This document shows positions 1-12,747 of a stretch of DNA of 64,000 bases, piece by piece. The notes beneath the pieces were generated by a model. That model was not told where the DNA came from and did not search any database. It worked only from the letters and a program-made list of their open reading frames with translations. Within the stretch, counting starts at the first letter, position 1; each line of letters opens with the position of its first letter. A program made the translations under genes and the position numbers. Origin of the DNA: Phymorhynchus buccinoides (Eukaryota; Mollusca; Gastropoda; Neogastropoda; Raphitomidae); assembly GCA_017654935.2 (NCBI GenBank), contig CM065690.1:8118555-8182554 (forward strand), given 5' to 3'.

Positions 1-116
1 GCTTTGCGGTCGTTATTTTTATGCAAAAGAAAAATAAATAGACCCCCTAATATATCCAGGTGACCCTCTAAAATCTAGAGGCCTATTTCGTGAACTGATT
101 CTGACCCCCTGATTAT
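1..116. repeat. Dispersed repeat, copy 1 (GACCCCCTAA type)
   Basis: A block with GTGACCCTCTAAAATCTAGAG and CTGATTCTGACCCCCTGATT recurs, diverged, near 15815-15930 and 19757-19880. All three copies are intronic or flank exons of the minus-strand gene. The family was not identified. Confidence 0.6.
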
Positions 117-182
117 GAACACTGATCAGTAGCTAGATGTATCACAAAAAATACAGAACACGCCACATTTCCAGCCACCCAC

Positions 183-2006
183 CTTGCGTCAGGCGGAACA
201 GGCAGCCATACTCCAGTGGACAGCACACTGGTGTTGCGTGGCGTCACAAAGGGGCTGACCCTGTGGCTCTGTCGCTGCTTGGTGTAGATGACCTCGATCA
301 AGTCGCCTTGCTCGTTACGGTACAGCCAATTGCTGCGAAGCCTGTACCCTGGCAACGGCGACAAGAGGGGACAGATGCGCGTGATGAGTCTGAGGTCTTC
401 TTCATCCAGATTGTTCAGTCTATCCTCCACTATCTTCTTCACCACAATGTAGGCCGGTCCTATGTGATAGTAGTTGCACACCCTTCGGTTGAACCCTTTG
501 CTGTTGAACCCAAACACATCATAGCCGTCACGATCAAAACCAAATTTGTTGTAGCCGTAAATATTGTACCCGTAAGGATCGTAAATGTCCAAGTGTTGTC
601 TGGCAGACCCTGCTCTGTAGCTGCCATTACGATGGAATCCTGCAGGGTTGTAGCCCTGTCGGTCAAACCCGTACCTGTCGTAGCCTGATCGGTCATAACC
701 TTGGGCATCAAAGCCGTCAATGTTGTAGGTGTCGATGTAAAATCCGTACTGGTCGTAGCCTGTCTGGTCGTAGCCCGATCGGCCGTAGCCCTGTCTGTTG
801 AAGCCAAAGGAATTGTACACGCCTCTGTCGTCTACATTGCCCTCCCTGTCCAGGCCGTCCATGTCGTAGCCATCTCTGTCAAAGCCTTTCCTGCTGTAAC
901 CATGGCGATCGTAGCCCTGCTCGTCATAGCCCAGGTGTCGCACAACGGTGGTGTTGCAGGGCACCCCCTGAAGAAGGGGCAGATAATCCACACACAGCTG
1001 AATCCTAGCATCCATCACATCGTCAGGCGTAGAACCGAAGGGGACCATGGGCAGAAAGCGAAGTTCTGCCGGGTAGCGAAGCAAGCCGTCGTCGTGCTTG
1101 TTCTGCCAGTCCACCCACAGTTTATCTATGTAGGCCATAACCGAATAAAACGCAGGATCGTAGGGAGCTAGGTCAGAATCCATATGGCCACCAACGAAGC
1201 TTTGCATGAGCCCGGCGAACATTTCCATGTGCAGTCGGAATCGGTCGTACTCCCGCTCATTGAGCGCCAGCTGCACGTTCACAGCATCAGGAAGGCTGAC
1301 ACTGTCGTTGAACCGCCGACGCAGACAGGGCGCCAACAGAGGGGGGTGGTAGTTCTTGAAGGGGTGGTAGCGCACGCAGCCATCCCAGCGGCCGTTTCCG
1401 CCGAACATGTTGGCGCCCCAGACAATGCTGCGTGAGGGATGAGCCACATCCAGGGTCCAGTCATAGTAGGGGATGGCGATGGAGCAGTCCAGGGCCTGTA
1501 GCTCACGCTCCACCTCCAGCAGGAAGCGCCTGTGCCAGGGCAGGAAGGAGGAGGAGCCCACGGCCTGGGGTTTGTGGCCGGCGTACAGCTCCGCCAGCTG
1601 GAACCAGCGTGAGGGGTGACCGGTCTGGGTGGTCAGGCGCCGCACCGCAGACTGGTACAGCTTCATCTCCTCGCCGCTCAGCTCGCGCGCTTCTCGGCGC
1701 TTGGCTGAGTAGTCGCACACGCACACGGTCTGGCCCCCTTCCATGCACGTGCATGTCTGGCAGCCCGACTGGAACTCTTCCCCGACCCCGTAGGTCTTGT
1801 TACCGTGGAGACACCTGCATTCTTCCTGGCAGTTGACTTCGGAGCATTGTTTGCCTGGCGCGAAGCCAACGATTTCCACGTTCCTTCGCGATTCAAACAC
1901 CTGGCACTGAACTCTGGTGAGAGGCCGGCAGTCATACTGGAAGCCTTGAAATATGCCAAACACATCATAGCCAAGGCGATCGTTGCCCTGGCAATTGAAG
2001 CCAACC
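183..2006 (-). CDS. Exon: VWC-like plus tyrosinase-like domain II, pentapeptide repeats and CN-GP module
   Basis: This is the largest exon, about 608 codons. It opens with the last pentapeptide repeats, then a Cys-rich VWC-like stretch (CRCLHGNKTYG ... GCQTCTCMEGG). A tyrosinase/hemocyanin-type domain follows, with the CuA signature FLPWHRRFLLEVE (its His codon at 1532-1534), IPYYDW, VGGHM and DPAFY. The CuB His of the DPxF...HxxxD signature is Met (codon 1135-1137), and both histidines expected before VGG are Ala and Gln, so CuB cannot bind copper in the normal way. About 28 G-[YF]-[DN]-x-x repeats follow (roughly nt 490-940), then a module with CN-x4-GP-x25-RxCP. The acceptor is at 2007-2008 (TATTACAG) in phase 2. 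The end at 183 uses donor CAAG|GTGGGT. Alternatively the frame reads through to a TAA at 113-115, which would make this the last exon. I prefer the donor because the sequence near the stop belongs to a dispersed repeat. Confidence 0.88.
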
Positions 2007-2467
2007 CTGTAATAGTAACCATAAACCGTGAGTTACTCCATTGTGATAAATAGGTCCACAGAGTAGTAACTCAACTATTAACATTTCAAATTCAACCCAT
2101 ACAAATACAAACAACCCATCCTTTATGTAAATGGCCCCCAGTTTGGGCTATTGGTACAGTAAGAGCGAGAGCTATAACATAATCTATTTTCTACAGCAAT
2201 GGAACATCCTTTCACAGCTCACCAGCAGTCTGTTGTGAATAAGTGTGACTCAAACTAGAAAGCTTTTGCACTTGCTGCAGCCAAGGGGATTAGTTGGCCT
2301 TGAAATACCTTCCCTTAGGACCTACCATTCTTAAATAACTACGGCCTAGAAATTGGGAAGCCAGCTCTGCTGTAAACAAATTCCAGCCCAGTTTTTGAAA
2401 TTAGCAGTTGCCTCCTCTACTATCTGAAAGCCACAGTCGGACATTAACCAGGGATTCACATAGAGTG

Positions 2468-2757
2468 GACAAATGATAAGACAAACTGAAACAAGAAAAT
2501 CAACAGGACAAACTGGCCTGAAACAAGAAAATCAACAGGATAAACTGGCCTGAAACAAGGAAATCAACAGGACAAACTGGCTTGAAACAAGGAAATCAAT
2601 AGGACAAACTGGCCTGAAACAAGGAAATCAACAGGACAAACTGGCCTGAAACAAGGAAATCAATAGGACAAACTGTCCTGAAACAAGGAAATCAACAGGA
2701 CAAACTGGCCTGAAACAAGGAAATCAATAGGACAAAATGTCCTGGCATTTGCTGAAA
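2468..2757. repeat. 32-bp tandem repeat, about 9 copies
   Basis: The unit GACAAACTGGCCTGAAACAA followed by a 12-base GAAATCAACAG-like part repeats with few changes, and the last copies degrade near 2760-2830. It lies in the intron between the 3071 and 2006 exon boundaries. The 2010-2460 stretch before it holds nothing I recognise. The 2920-3060 stretch after it holds CT and CA tracts. Confidence 0.85.
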
Positions 2758-3070
2758 CCAATAGGACAAAGTTTGCCAGTGTCATATTTTCATAGGACAT
2801 TTGTCCTGACATGTTGAAACACAACAGGACTCCGTTTTTAACAGATGCTGTCCTATGGCCCTAGGCCTCAGGACGTCACTGCATGACTCACTAGCAGTCT
2901 CTTCATTTTTCTCTCTCTCTTTCATACATGCATACGTATACAAACAGACACAGACATAGACACACACACACACACACAGTCTCTTCTTTTTCTCTCTCTC
3001 TCTTTCATGCATGCATACGGATACAAACAGACACATAGACACACACACACACAGACACAAACCCATTTAC

Positions 3071-3236
3071 CTGTTGAAACCATCGGCATCAAAACCCTCC
3101 TTGCCGTATTCAATGATACCATCATACTCCCCGATCTGACTGTATCCTGTTAAATTGAATCCATCAAGGTCGTATCCTTGGCGATTGTAACCATAGCGAT
3201 CCAAGCCCTCAACGTTGTATCCTTCCTTATCAAAGC
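3071..3236 (-). CDS. Exon: pentapeptide (GYD-type) repeats
   Basis: This 166-nt exon lies between acceptor TTTGAACAG and donor AACAG|GTAAAT. It enters with 2 nt and leaves with 2 nt of a split codon, matching the exons at 9713 and 2006. It encodes about 55 residues made almost wholly of G-[YFL]-[DNS]-x-x units such as GFDKEGYNVEGLDRYGYNRQ. One irregular stretch (GEYDGIIEYG) breaks the period. There are no cysteines, signal or membrane segments. The unit is rich in Tyr, Asp and Gly, which suggests an extended, possibly calcium-binding or cross-linkable linker; that is inference. Confidence 0.85.
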
Positions 3237-3298
3237 CTGTTCAAAAAACAAAAAAAGCACAAAATTTAAAGGAGTTTACAAATATATAGATCTCACCT

Positions 3299-5276
3299 CC
3301 CAAATTCCGCAAAAAAACAAAGCAAAAGGCATGGGCAGGTGACTACATTGACCTGCAGGAAATGTTACCGGGGAACCAACATGAGTCAATTCAGTTACAA
3401 CTGAATGAAGACACCGGCAGCCCAGCTTTTCAAGTGGTGAAACAAAAGAAAGTTTCCCCCCTTTCACCATCACAGTGGGTAAAGGCCTGGAACCACTATG
3501 TAGCGGTTCTGGCTCAACAACATCCGGCGCTGACCCCTGGCCTTGCCCACCATATGGAGACTGTCCTAGGCTTGGCAGACAAAAAAGCCGACTGGCGTCA
3601 GTACGACGAAGAGTTTCGGAAGATGGTCTCTCGCCAAGAGGCAACGTGGGGCTCCACCCACTTGGAGCTCTATATGAAGGCCATCCTGGACCAGGGTCTG
3701 CAAGGTCAGGGTCTGCAAGGTCAGAGCGGGCAAGTCGGCAAGCACCAGAAACCAGCAGGAAAGTTGCCACAGGGCGCCTGTTTTAGGTACCACACATCAG
3801 GGCAGTGCACCATGGGATTAGCATGTAAATTCCAACACAAATGCTACCACTGTCTTGGCGCCCACCCAGCGTCATGTTGCACCCACCCTTCCCCTTCTCA
3901 GCCAAAGATCTTGCCACGTTTTCAAGGTTCAGCAAACACCTTTCGGACAGGAGCTTCTGCACTTGGGTCAAAGCAGCCCTTTGATGCAGGTGCAGAAGCA
4001 AGAAAGCAACACACAAGGCAAAAGTAAATGTCCCACTGACCTGCCCACTCCTATCGACCCAAGTAGACTGGCTAATTGGCTTAAAGGTTATGACCCCCAG
4101 CTCGCTACGTTCCTAGTATCTGGTTTCCAACACGGATTTGTTGTGGGACACAAGGGTTCTTTGTCCCATGAACATCCTTGCGATCTTCAATCTACCTTTA
4201 CCCATCCAGAAATTGTGGATAAAAAACTTCAACAGGAAATGGCATGCCATCGCATAGCTGGACCTTTTAGTACCCCTCCCTTTGAACCATTTCAGATATC
4301 CCCGATTGGTCCGGTTCCAAAGAAAGAACACGGTAAATTTCGTATGATTCACCATCTGTCATATCCGGAGGGCCTTTCAGTAAATGACAATATTTCAATA
4401 GAGCACACACAGGTCTGCTACCAAACGATAGATCATGCCACCGCCCATATGAAAGAGCTAAGTAAAGGGTGTTATTTTGCGAAAACAGACATAGCGGACG
4501 CATTCCGGATCATTCCATTGCACCCAAATCAGTACCATCTTTTTGGGCTCCGATGGCAAGGTTTCTACTATTTCGATAAATGCCTGCCTATGGGTTGTAG
4601 CTCAAGTTGCAAACTCTTTGAGACACTCAGTACTGCGTTACACTGGGTGGCAGAAACCAAATTGGGCATTTCGTGCATGACTCATGTGCTTGATGACTTT
4701 TTCATCATGGCAAAACAAGAAAGTGAATGTACGGCTATGCTCAGTTCATTTCTGAATACTTGTAAAGACATCGGTATCCCCATGGCACCTGACAAAACCT
4801 TCTATCCTAGTCAAATCATGACTTTCCTTGGCTATGAACTAGACTCTATTAAAATGGAAGTACGTTTGCCGACAGACAAGATACATAAATGTAGAGAGTC
4901 TGTGGAACTATGTCTACACAAGCAAAAAATCCAGTTGAAAGAGCTACAATCTGTCATCGGCTTACTAAACTTTGCATGTGGGGCGGTTGTTCCGGGCAGG
5001 CCATTTTTGCGTAGACTCATCAATCTCACAGTGGGTATTGCAAAGCCTTGGTACTACATTAGGGTCACAGAACAAGCAAGAGAGGACTTGAGAGTGTGGT
5101 TACGTTTTCTGGCAGGATACAACGGGAAGTCTCTCCTCCTGGAAGACCGCTGGCTAGCATCCCCTAACATGGACCTATACACAGATGCCTCAGGGTCCCT
5201 AGGCTATGGGGCAGTGTTCGGACCACAATGGTTCTTTGGGAAATGGGACGAACATTGGGTCGGCCAGGAGATTTGA
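3299..5276 (+). mobile_element. DIRS-like (tyrosine-recombinase type) retrotransposon fragment: gag zinc finger, RT, start of RNase H
   Basis: Two overlapping frames are seen. The first (to 4027) is gag-like and ends in a CCCH-type zinc finger, CFRYHTSGQCTMGLACKFQH, followed by a CYHC-like knuckle. The second (3855-5276) has a reverse transcriptase of the DIRS type: HGKFRMIHHLSYP, YFAKTDIADAFR, the LPMGCSSSCKLFE turn, and the catalytic HVLDDFF (xxDD). An RNase H start, YTDASGSLGYGAVF, then stops abruptly. No recombinase or methyltransferase region is present, so this is a truncated copy. It is inserted antisense in an intron of the minus-strand gene and is joined at about 5276 to a LINE fragment. 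Class assignment rests on RT style, and a Ty3-like origin is less likely. Confidence 0.8.
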
Positions 5277-5385
5277 AAATGGAGTTGTGATCATCGCCTA
5301 ACAGGCTTGAGTTTCTGCTTGCGCTTAGTGTTTTCATTAATATTTCCTTTCAATCAACTTTTAAGCCTATAGTTACTTCATAATT

Positions 5386-7362
5386 TTGTTCGTGATGTTT
5401 TTCTGGTTATTGTGGTGTAAACTTTATCGAAATCGGACGTGTGGTGATCGAGTGACAGTGACTTGTGTGTTTGTGTTTGGACTGGCCCTTCTCTCCGCCA
5501 TTATGGCCACTGCTCCGCTCAACGCTGTGACTGATTTGGATTCTTGTTCAAACGCAAGTACAGTGATTCAAAATACTTTCTCAGAATGCATGATGTACAC
5601 ACGCCAAGAGCTTCTGTCTCTCAACGTTGGAGGAGACTGTGACCCTGCTGTTCGGCAAAAACTGATTGATTTTCGGATCTTCCGATCGCCACACAGGTGT
5701 GGACGTAAAAGATGTCGGCCTTTTCGTGGGGGTCGTCGGAAGCAAGGTCGGCGCATTCCTGTGCTCGTTGGTGTCAAGAACGATGCTGGCGCTGGATCCG
5801 GACAAGACGGTAGACATCCTGAAAACCTGATAAACATTCCCCTTTCACAGCCAGTCAATAAATCTTCTGCAAACACCTCTTCTATTAAGTTCTCGTTTGT
5901 GAACGTTCAATCCTGTCGTCAAAAGACTGTTCTTATCAATGAGTTCATCACCGACAATGAAATCGATCTTTTCTTCATGACAGAAACGTGGCTCTACGAT
6001 CAAGGTGATGAGGCCTACATCGCTGAACTGACCCCCCCGACGGCTATGACTTCCATTCTTTCCCTCGTTGTGGAAAGCGTGGTGGTGGCATTGCTGTCGT
6101 CGCCAAGCGTTCACTGACTTCAAAAAAGTTCATTGTCAGTGTGAAGACTGGACTATCACTTAGTATCAGAGTTTTGAGGCCGTGGAGGTCACTATCCAAG
6201 GAGGCGGTGGCTCATCGTGTGTCTGTACCGCCCCCCTCCCAGCAAATCCAACAAAATGACCGACAAGATGTTTTTGGATGAATTTCCGGATCTTGTGTCT
6301 CGCCTATCACATCTTTCAGGTGAAATCGTGATTAGTGGTGACTTCCAATATGACTCCCGCTCCTGCCCCCATGTCAAACAACTCAAGGCCCTCTTCAGTG
6401 ACCACTGCCTCATGCAGCTCGTTGACCAGCCAACCCATCGTTGTGGTCACACTCTGGACTGGTGCGCAGTACGTGAGGACTCTATTGTAGTGTCCAGCTG
6501 TGCTGTGCTCAACATCCCCTTCTCCAACCACGAGGCGATTGTAGGAGCCCTGGCTGTGGAGAAGCCCCAGAGAAAGCAGTGCGTGGTGCAGTCCAGGAAC
6601 GTGAGGAGGATCGACCCCAAGGCATTCCAGGCAGACGTACAGCATCTGGTGGATGTTGAACTGAGGGACTGCCCGGACCACCAGCTTGCTGACCACTACA
6701 ACGTGGGTGTCCGCCGCATTCTGGAACAGCACGCCCCTTTAGTCACGAGGACAGTGACTGATCGTCCTTCAGCGCCCTGGCGAAATGACAGTGTCAGGGG
6801 GAAAAAGACTAGTGTGCGCCAGGTGGAGTGCAGGTGGCGGTCCACTGGTTTGACTGTCCATGAGCAGGCCTACAAAATGAAACTGAATTGTTACACAACT
6901 TTTGTGCAGAATGTCAGGCAACAATACTACAGTGACCTTATTACTGACTGTGCCTCCTCTAAGCAGCTGTTTGCAGTTGTTAGTCAGCTGCTGGGTAAAG
7001 CAAAGGCCTCCCCTCTCCCCGGTAACATTGACCCAAAAGAACTTCCACAAACTTTCTCTCGTTTTTTCGAAGAAAAGGTTTTGCAAATTAGACTTGATCT
7101 GGATAGGCAGTCAGTTAACCCACCATCTTTTACTGTGCACGATGGTGTGGTGTTCGGCAGTTTTGAGTCTGTATCTGAGTCGTCCGTTTCAGAGATTGTT
7201 TATAAATCTGCCCCCAAATGCTCTGATCTCGACCCAATCCCCACTCACCTTACAAAACAGTATCTCTCAGACCTTGTTCTAGTCCTCACCAGAATCATAA
7301 CCCACTCTCTAAAAACTGGCCTTAAGACTAATCTGTTCAAAAAGTTCCTTTCCCCTTCATAA
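5386..7362 (+). mobile_element. CR1/L2-like non-LTR retrotransposon, frameshifted and internally deleted
   Basis: The frame at 5386-6117 contains the start of an APE-type endonuclease (SFVNVQSCRQKTVLINEFI, FFMTETWL). It then shifts near 6035 and is picked up at 6217-7362 (LYRPPPSKSNK, EIVISGDFQYD, HRCGHTLDW). After the pre-RT segment (SAPKCSDLDPIPTHL, RIITHSL) the reading passes straight into a C-terminal tail (LKTNLFKKFLSPS). The catalytic RT core is therefore missing. The 3' flank is GT/AT, CT and C tracts (7400-7610). It cannot move on its own. Confidence 0.8.
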
Positions 7363-7399
7363 TTTCAATTTCAATCTCCCACACAAACCCCATGTAAAG

Positions 7400-7439
7400 T
7401 GTGCCTCTGTGTGTGTGCCTCTGTGCGTGTGCGTGTGCG

Positions 7440-7470
<31 letters not shown>

Positions 7471-7610
7471 TTGTGTTCTTTCTTTCTGTCTCTCCCTCTC
7501 TCTTTCTCCATCTCTCTTTTTCTCCCCCCTTTACCACCACCCCCCCCCCCCTATGCCCTTTCCTCCCCCCCCCCCCCCCCCTCTGTCCTTCCTCCCCCCC
7601 CCCCCCCTTC
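7400..7610. repeat. Low-complexity 3' tail: GT/AT, CT and poly-C tracts
   Basis: Alternating GTGTGC, ATATAT, CTCT and long C runs directly follow the LINE fragment. From 7611 to 8333 I see only AT-rich sequence with no gene or repeat I recognise. Confidence 0.9.
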
Positions 7611-8333
7611 CTTCACTCTCTCTGCCTTTCTCGTAATATCGTTTTACGTTCACATTATCTAGTTCATATGTTTGACCAATGTGTTTTAGTTTATTTTGGT
7701 AATTCATTCGCTCATATGTTGGTATTTCAAATTCACTAAACGTGGAAGCAACTGCAAACCAAATTGTGTTTTGTGTATTCGGACATGGAAGTACGGAGTG
7801 TAAGGGTGTGCATATAAATGGATGTTGGATGTTGTGAGTCAATATGCATAAAATAATAATTTCTGTATTTTACGTATTGCAAGGCATTGTGTTTATGAAA
7901 CTCACCCCCCAAGTTAGATCCAAACTTTGAATGTTGTTTCTTTAATTTCTTAACAATTTACCAGTTACATTACAATTATCACCTCAGCCCCATTCCTGTA
8001 AAACGTAGTTGCCTTGTAATCCGTATAATATGTTAGAGGCATGCCGGCAAGTTTACTCGCACACAAATATTTTGGGGGGAGGGTGGGCGGTTGTCAATGT
8101 ACAAATGACATTTACATGGAAATCAAAAAGAATATATTTGCAGGCACATAGATATTCATAAATAAATTCATTTTCAAAACTCATTTTCATTATTTCAATA
8201 GTATTTGAAATATGTTACACTTTGTATTAAATCACAAACCAACAAAAATCATCAACTATCAAATATCAAGAGCTTCTTCAGAGCAGTTCACAAACCAAAA
8301 AGGTTATTTCAAAAAGAACAGATTTCTTTTAGT

Positions 8334-9512
8334 TTAACCCTTTCACCGCCAGCCATTTTTCAGCAAAACATTTCCATTAAACTTACCTGGGTAGAGACAA
8401 AAATCTGTCTGTAATATTGGGGATTCCTCTGTGACATATTTAAAGCAAGGCCTATTCCTACCTCCCAAAATTAAGAGACTGGGGTCTTTGGATAACAGAC
8501 CCTGATTTGATGCCTTTTAGTGCCATGGGTGTTCAATCTTTTGACACAGAGTGCCTGTGTTCAGAAGCAGAACACCTCTTCACCATAGCTACCACCTGCA
8601 TGGTCACACTCTGGACACCGTAACATCAGTGAAATACCTTGGAGTCACTATCCAGAAGGACATCAACTGGGATGGTCACATAGAGAACATCACTGCCAAG
8701 GTGAACAGAATGCTGGGGTTCCTGCAGAGAAACCTCAAGATCTGCTCGACAGAACTGAGAGGAAGAGCATACCTGACTTGTCAGACCCCTGCTAGAGTAT
8801 GCCAGTTATGTCTGGGACCCGTACACTCGGAGGAATGTGAACAAAATCGAGGCTATGCAGAGAAGGGCGGCTCGCTTCGTACTCAACCGCTACCACAACA
8901 CCTCCAGTGTCACTGACACGATATCTCAGTTAGGGTGGCCCACACTTGAGCAGCGCAGGAAAACCAGCAGGCTGACAATACTTTATAAAATCCAGCAAGG
9001 CATTGTCCAGGTTGACAACACCAGGCTCATCCCAGCACCGAGCCGCCAGAGAAGAGGACATGACCAACAACTGTCATCCATCCACTGTCGCACCGAATAC
9101 AGACGGAATTCATTTTTCCCTCGAACCATCCGCGACTGGAATGGGCTACCTGGGGTGGCTGTGTCTGCCACCTGTTCCAGCACCTTCCAGGCATCCATCA
9201 AACAACAATAGATTTTTTTTTGATTTTTTAAAATAATAAGGTGTTCCTGTTTTGATGCAGCATCAAGTTGGGGATCCACAGGGAGAACCAGCTGGCTGGG
9301 TCAGTGTAGATTAGGGTTTTCTCTTTTTCCTTTGCTCTCTCTCTTTTTATTTTTATTTTATGTTACTATTTTATTTGATTCTTTCGTTTCTCCGACTTCG
9401 GACCTCAACCAAAATAGTGCCATAAAAATCAAATTGTTGATTGCGGGCACTTAACCAGAAGAAGAAGAATCAGTGTGGTGCAAAAATGCGATGTCGGCGG
9501 TGAAAGGGTTAA
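8334..9512. mobile_element. piggyBac-like non-autonomous element with TTAA ends, carrying a nested LINE
   Basis: TTAA at 8334-8337 is followed by CCCTTTCACCGCCAGCC, and the right side has GGCGGTGAAAGGG then TTAA at 9509-9512. TTAA target duplications and CCCTTTCA-type inverted ends are known for piggyBac. A second, shorter element of the same sort lies at 19445-19754. No transposase is present, and most of the interior is a LINE fragment. Confidence 0.72.
8551..9470 (+). mobile_element. LINE fragment: C-terminal RT region and 3' UTR
   Basis: Two overlapping frames (8551-8916 and 8837-9211) read VKYLGVTIQKDINWDGHIEN, then NKIEAMQRRAARFVLNRY and TIRDWNGLP. This is the usual C-terminal region after the RT core in Jockey/CR1-type elements. 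There is a frameshift between the frames near 8800-8850. The same family occurs on the minus strand at 47.4 kb. The 3' end is AGAAGAAGAA at about 9461. Confidence 0.82.
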
Positions 9513-9539
9513 AATAAAATATCCATGTGAAAGATGAAA

Positions 9540-9690
9540 AATTATTACATTTTTTTTACTATAAGGCAATGCTTTTTTCCCCAGACTGAGACCCCAGCGC
9601 CTCATAACATGACTAATAAAACAGTAGGAAAATATAATATAATCATCTGAAATTTGGGAGGTGCGCCTTATAGTCCTAAAAATACAGTAT
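9540..9690. mobile_element. Short inverted-repeat element (MITE), ACTATAAGGC ends
   Basis: TTTTTACTATAAGGC on the left matches GCCTTATAGTCCTAAAAATA on the right in inverted orientation. A related piece is at 41815-41905. It ends about 20 bases from the splice donor of the exon at 9713. Confidence 0.6.
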
Positions 9691-9712
9691 TACAAAAAGT
9701 CTAACTGATTAC

Positions 9713-9822
9713 CCAGCCAATCCAAGCCGTACTGATCAAAGCGTCCAGATCCGGCGGCAGTCCCCAGCTCCACAGTGACTGGTGCGTTGCGCCGATCAAA
9801 CCCTTCAATGCTGTACCCATAC
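9713..9822 (-). CDS. Exon: pentapeptide repeats with irregular insert
   Basis: This 110-nt exon lies between acceptor GACCCACAG and donor GCTGG|GTAATC. It starts with 1 nt completing a Lys codon from the exon ending at 12748, and leaves 1 nt that completes a Gly codon at 3236. It encodes YGYSIEGFDRRN, a non-repeat stretch of about 16 residues, then GRFDQYGLDWLG. The pentad register continues across both splice junctions, which supports the model. No enzymatic motif is seen. Confidence 0.82.
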
Positions 9823-10171
9823 CTGTGGGTCACAGAGAACAGTTTCAGTCGTGCCATCACACATATGATATAATCAATATACAAGTGTTAAAAAGTGTGC
9901 TCCTACTTTGCAACTTAATTCAAGATTCAAGATTCTTTAATCAGCCAATGCACCGTAATACAAAGGAAATCGTTTTGGTTTTGCACAAGACACAATCCAA
10001 CAACAACGAAAGCATGCACATCGAATGGACAAATTACATCATCATGTATCAGTCTCTCCCTCAGATTATCTCTTTCTCTCAGACGCACACCTACACAACG
10101 CACAACGCACATCAACGCACACATACAAGTGTGCATACACATTTATACCAATACATGTCCCACCTCCTCAC

Positions 10172-10209
<38 letters not shown>

Positions 10210-10370
10210 ACAAGACCGCGAGCATGCAGGCACACCGATTGACAAAAGTCTGGGCAAAATAGGATCAATTCTGCTGAGCTTTGTTAATCATCATCTTTTA
10301 CTGCATGTATAATGTTGATAGTCTACTGGCAGGCATGGTACCAGAGGAAAAGCATTTTTCTCTGACAATA

Positions 10371-11929
<1,559 letters not shown>

Positions 11930-12088
11930 CAATATTTTGAAGGTTCAGAGGAGGTTGATTCCTGGCACGGTCAACAAGTAATACATCTTTTTAAGCATCT
12001 GACATTTGAAAATTAAAACATGAAACTTTTATAAACATTGGAAAAAAATGTCATATATTTGTTTTTCAAGTTTTGTTTTTCTCCGAGA

Positions 12089-12684
12089 CAGTGGAACCTC
12101 CCTATTAAGACCTTCCCTGTTGAGACTCCCTCTAAGATGTGACCCCCATATAAAGTACAGTGGAACCTCCCTATGAAGCCCTCCCCTGTTGAGATTCCCT
12201 CTAAGATGTGACCCCCATATAAAGTACAGTGGAACCTCCCTATGAAGACCTCCCCTGTGGAGCCTCCCTCTAAGATGTGACCCAACAATTGTTCACCACT
12301 TTTTCCCCTTCATGTCTGTCCTACCGAGTGTCCACCTCCCTATCAAATGGGTGAAAGTGAAACATTCTCTCAATCCTGAAATGAAATCAAAGTTCTCTCA
12401 ATCTTCCCAATGCTGAAGTGGTGACCGCTATAAAGATAACTTCCAATGAGTGTGTGTCTGTGTATACAGGATTCACATCATCTTATTTCAATCTGCCATC
12501 AATGTTGGCAGAAATGGTGGATTTTATAAACCATGGTTCTGGATGACAAGATGGCCAATCCTGAAAACTGTTTTTATCAGTTTTTCAATCCTGATTTCAG
12601 GAGCAGGCCTGAACTACTTTCCCCTATGCTATGATGACCTTTTGGCGGCTGACTTTCCAAGGTCTTAATAGGGAGATTCCTGTG
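12089..12684. mobile_element. Inverted-repeat DNA element with 69-bp internal repeats
   Basis: CAGTGGAACCTCCCTATTAA at the left mirrors TTAATAGGGAGATTCCTGTG at the right. The left end is present three times in tandem (12089, 12158, 12227; period 69). A compact relative with the same end type lies at 31774-31945. No coding sequence was seen. Confidence 0.65.
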
Positions 12685-12747
12685 TATCAGCGAATGTTGC
12701 TGAAAACTACCATGCCTGGTCTACCATAAAACTGCTGCTATTCGTAC

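Noticed and set aside
137..1836. Plus-strand frames opposite the tyrosinase-like II exon
   Set aside because: Shadows of the minus-strand coding sequence; low-complexity Val/Ala translations are the reverse of the pentapeptide repeats.
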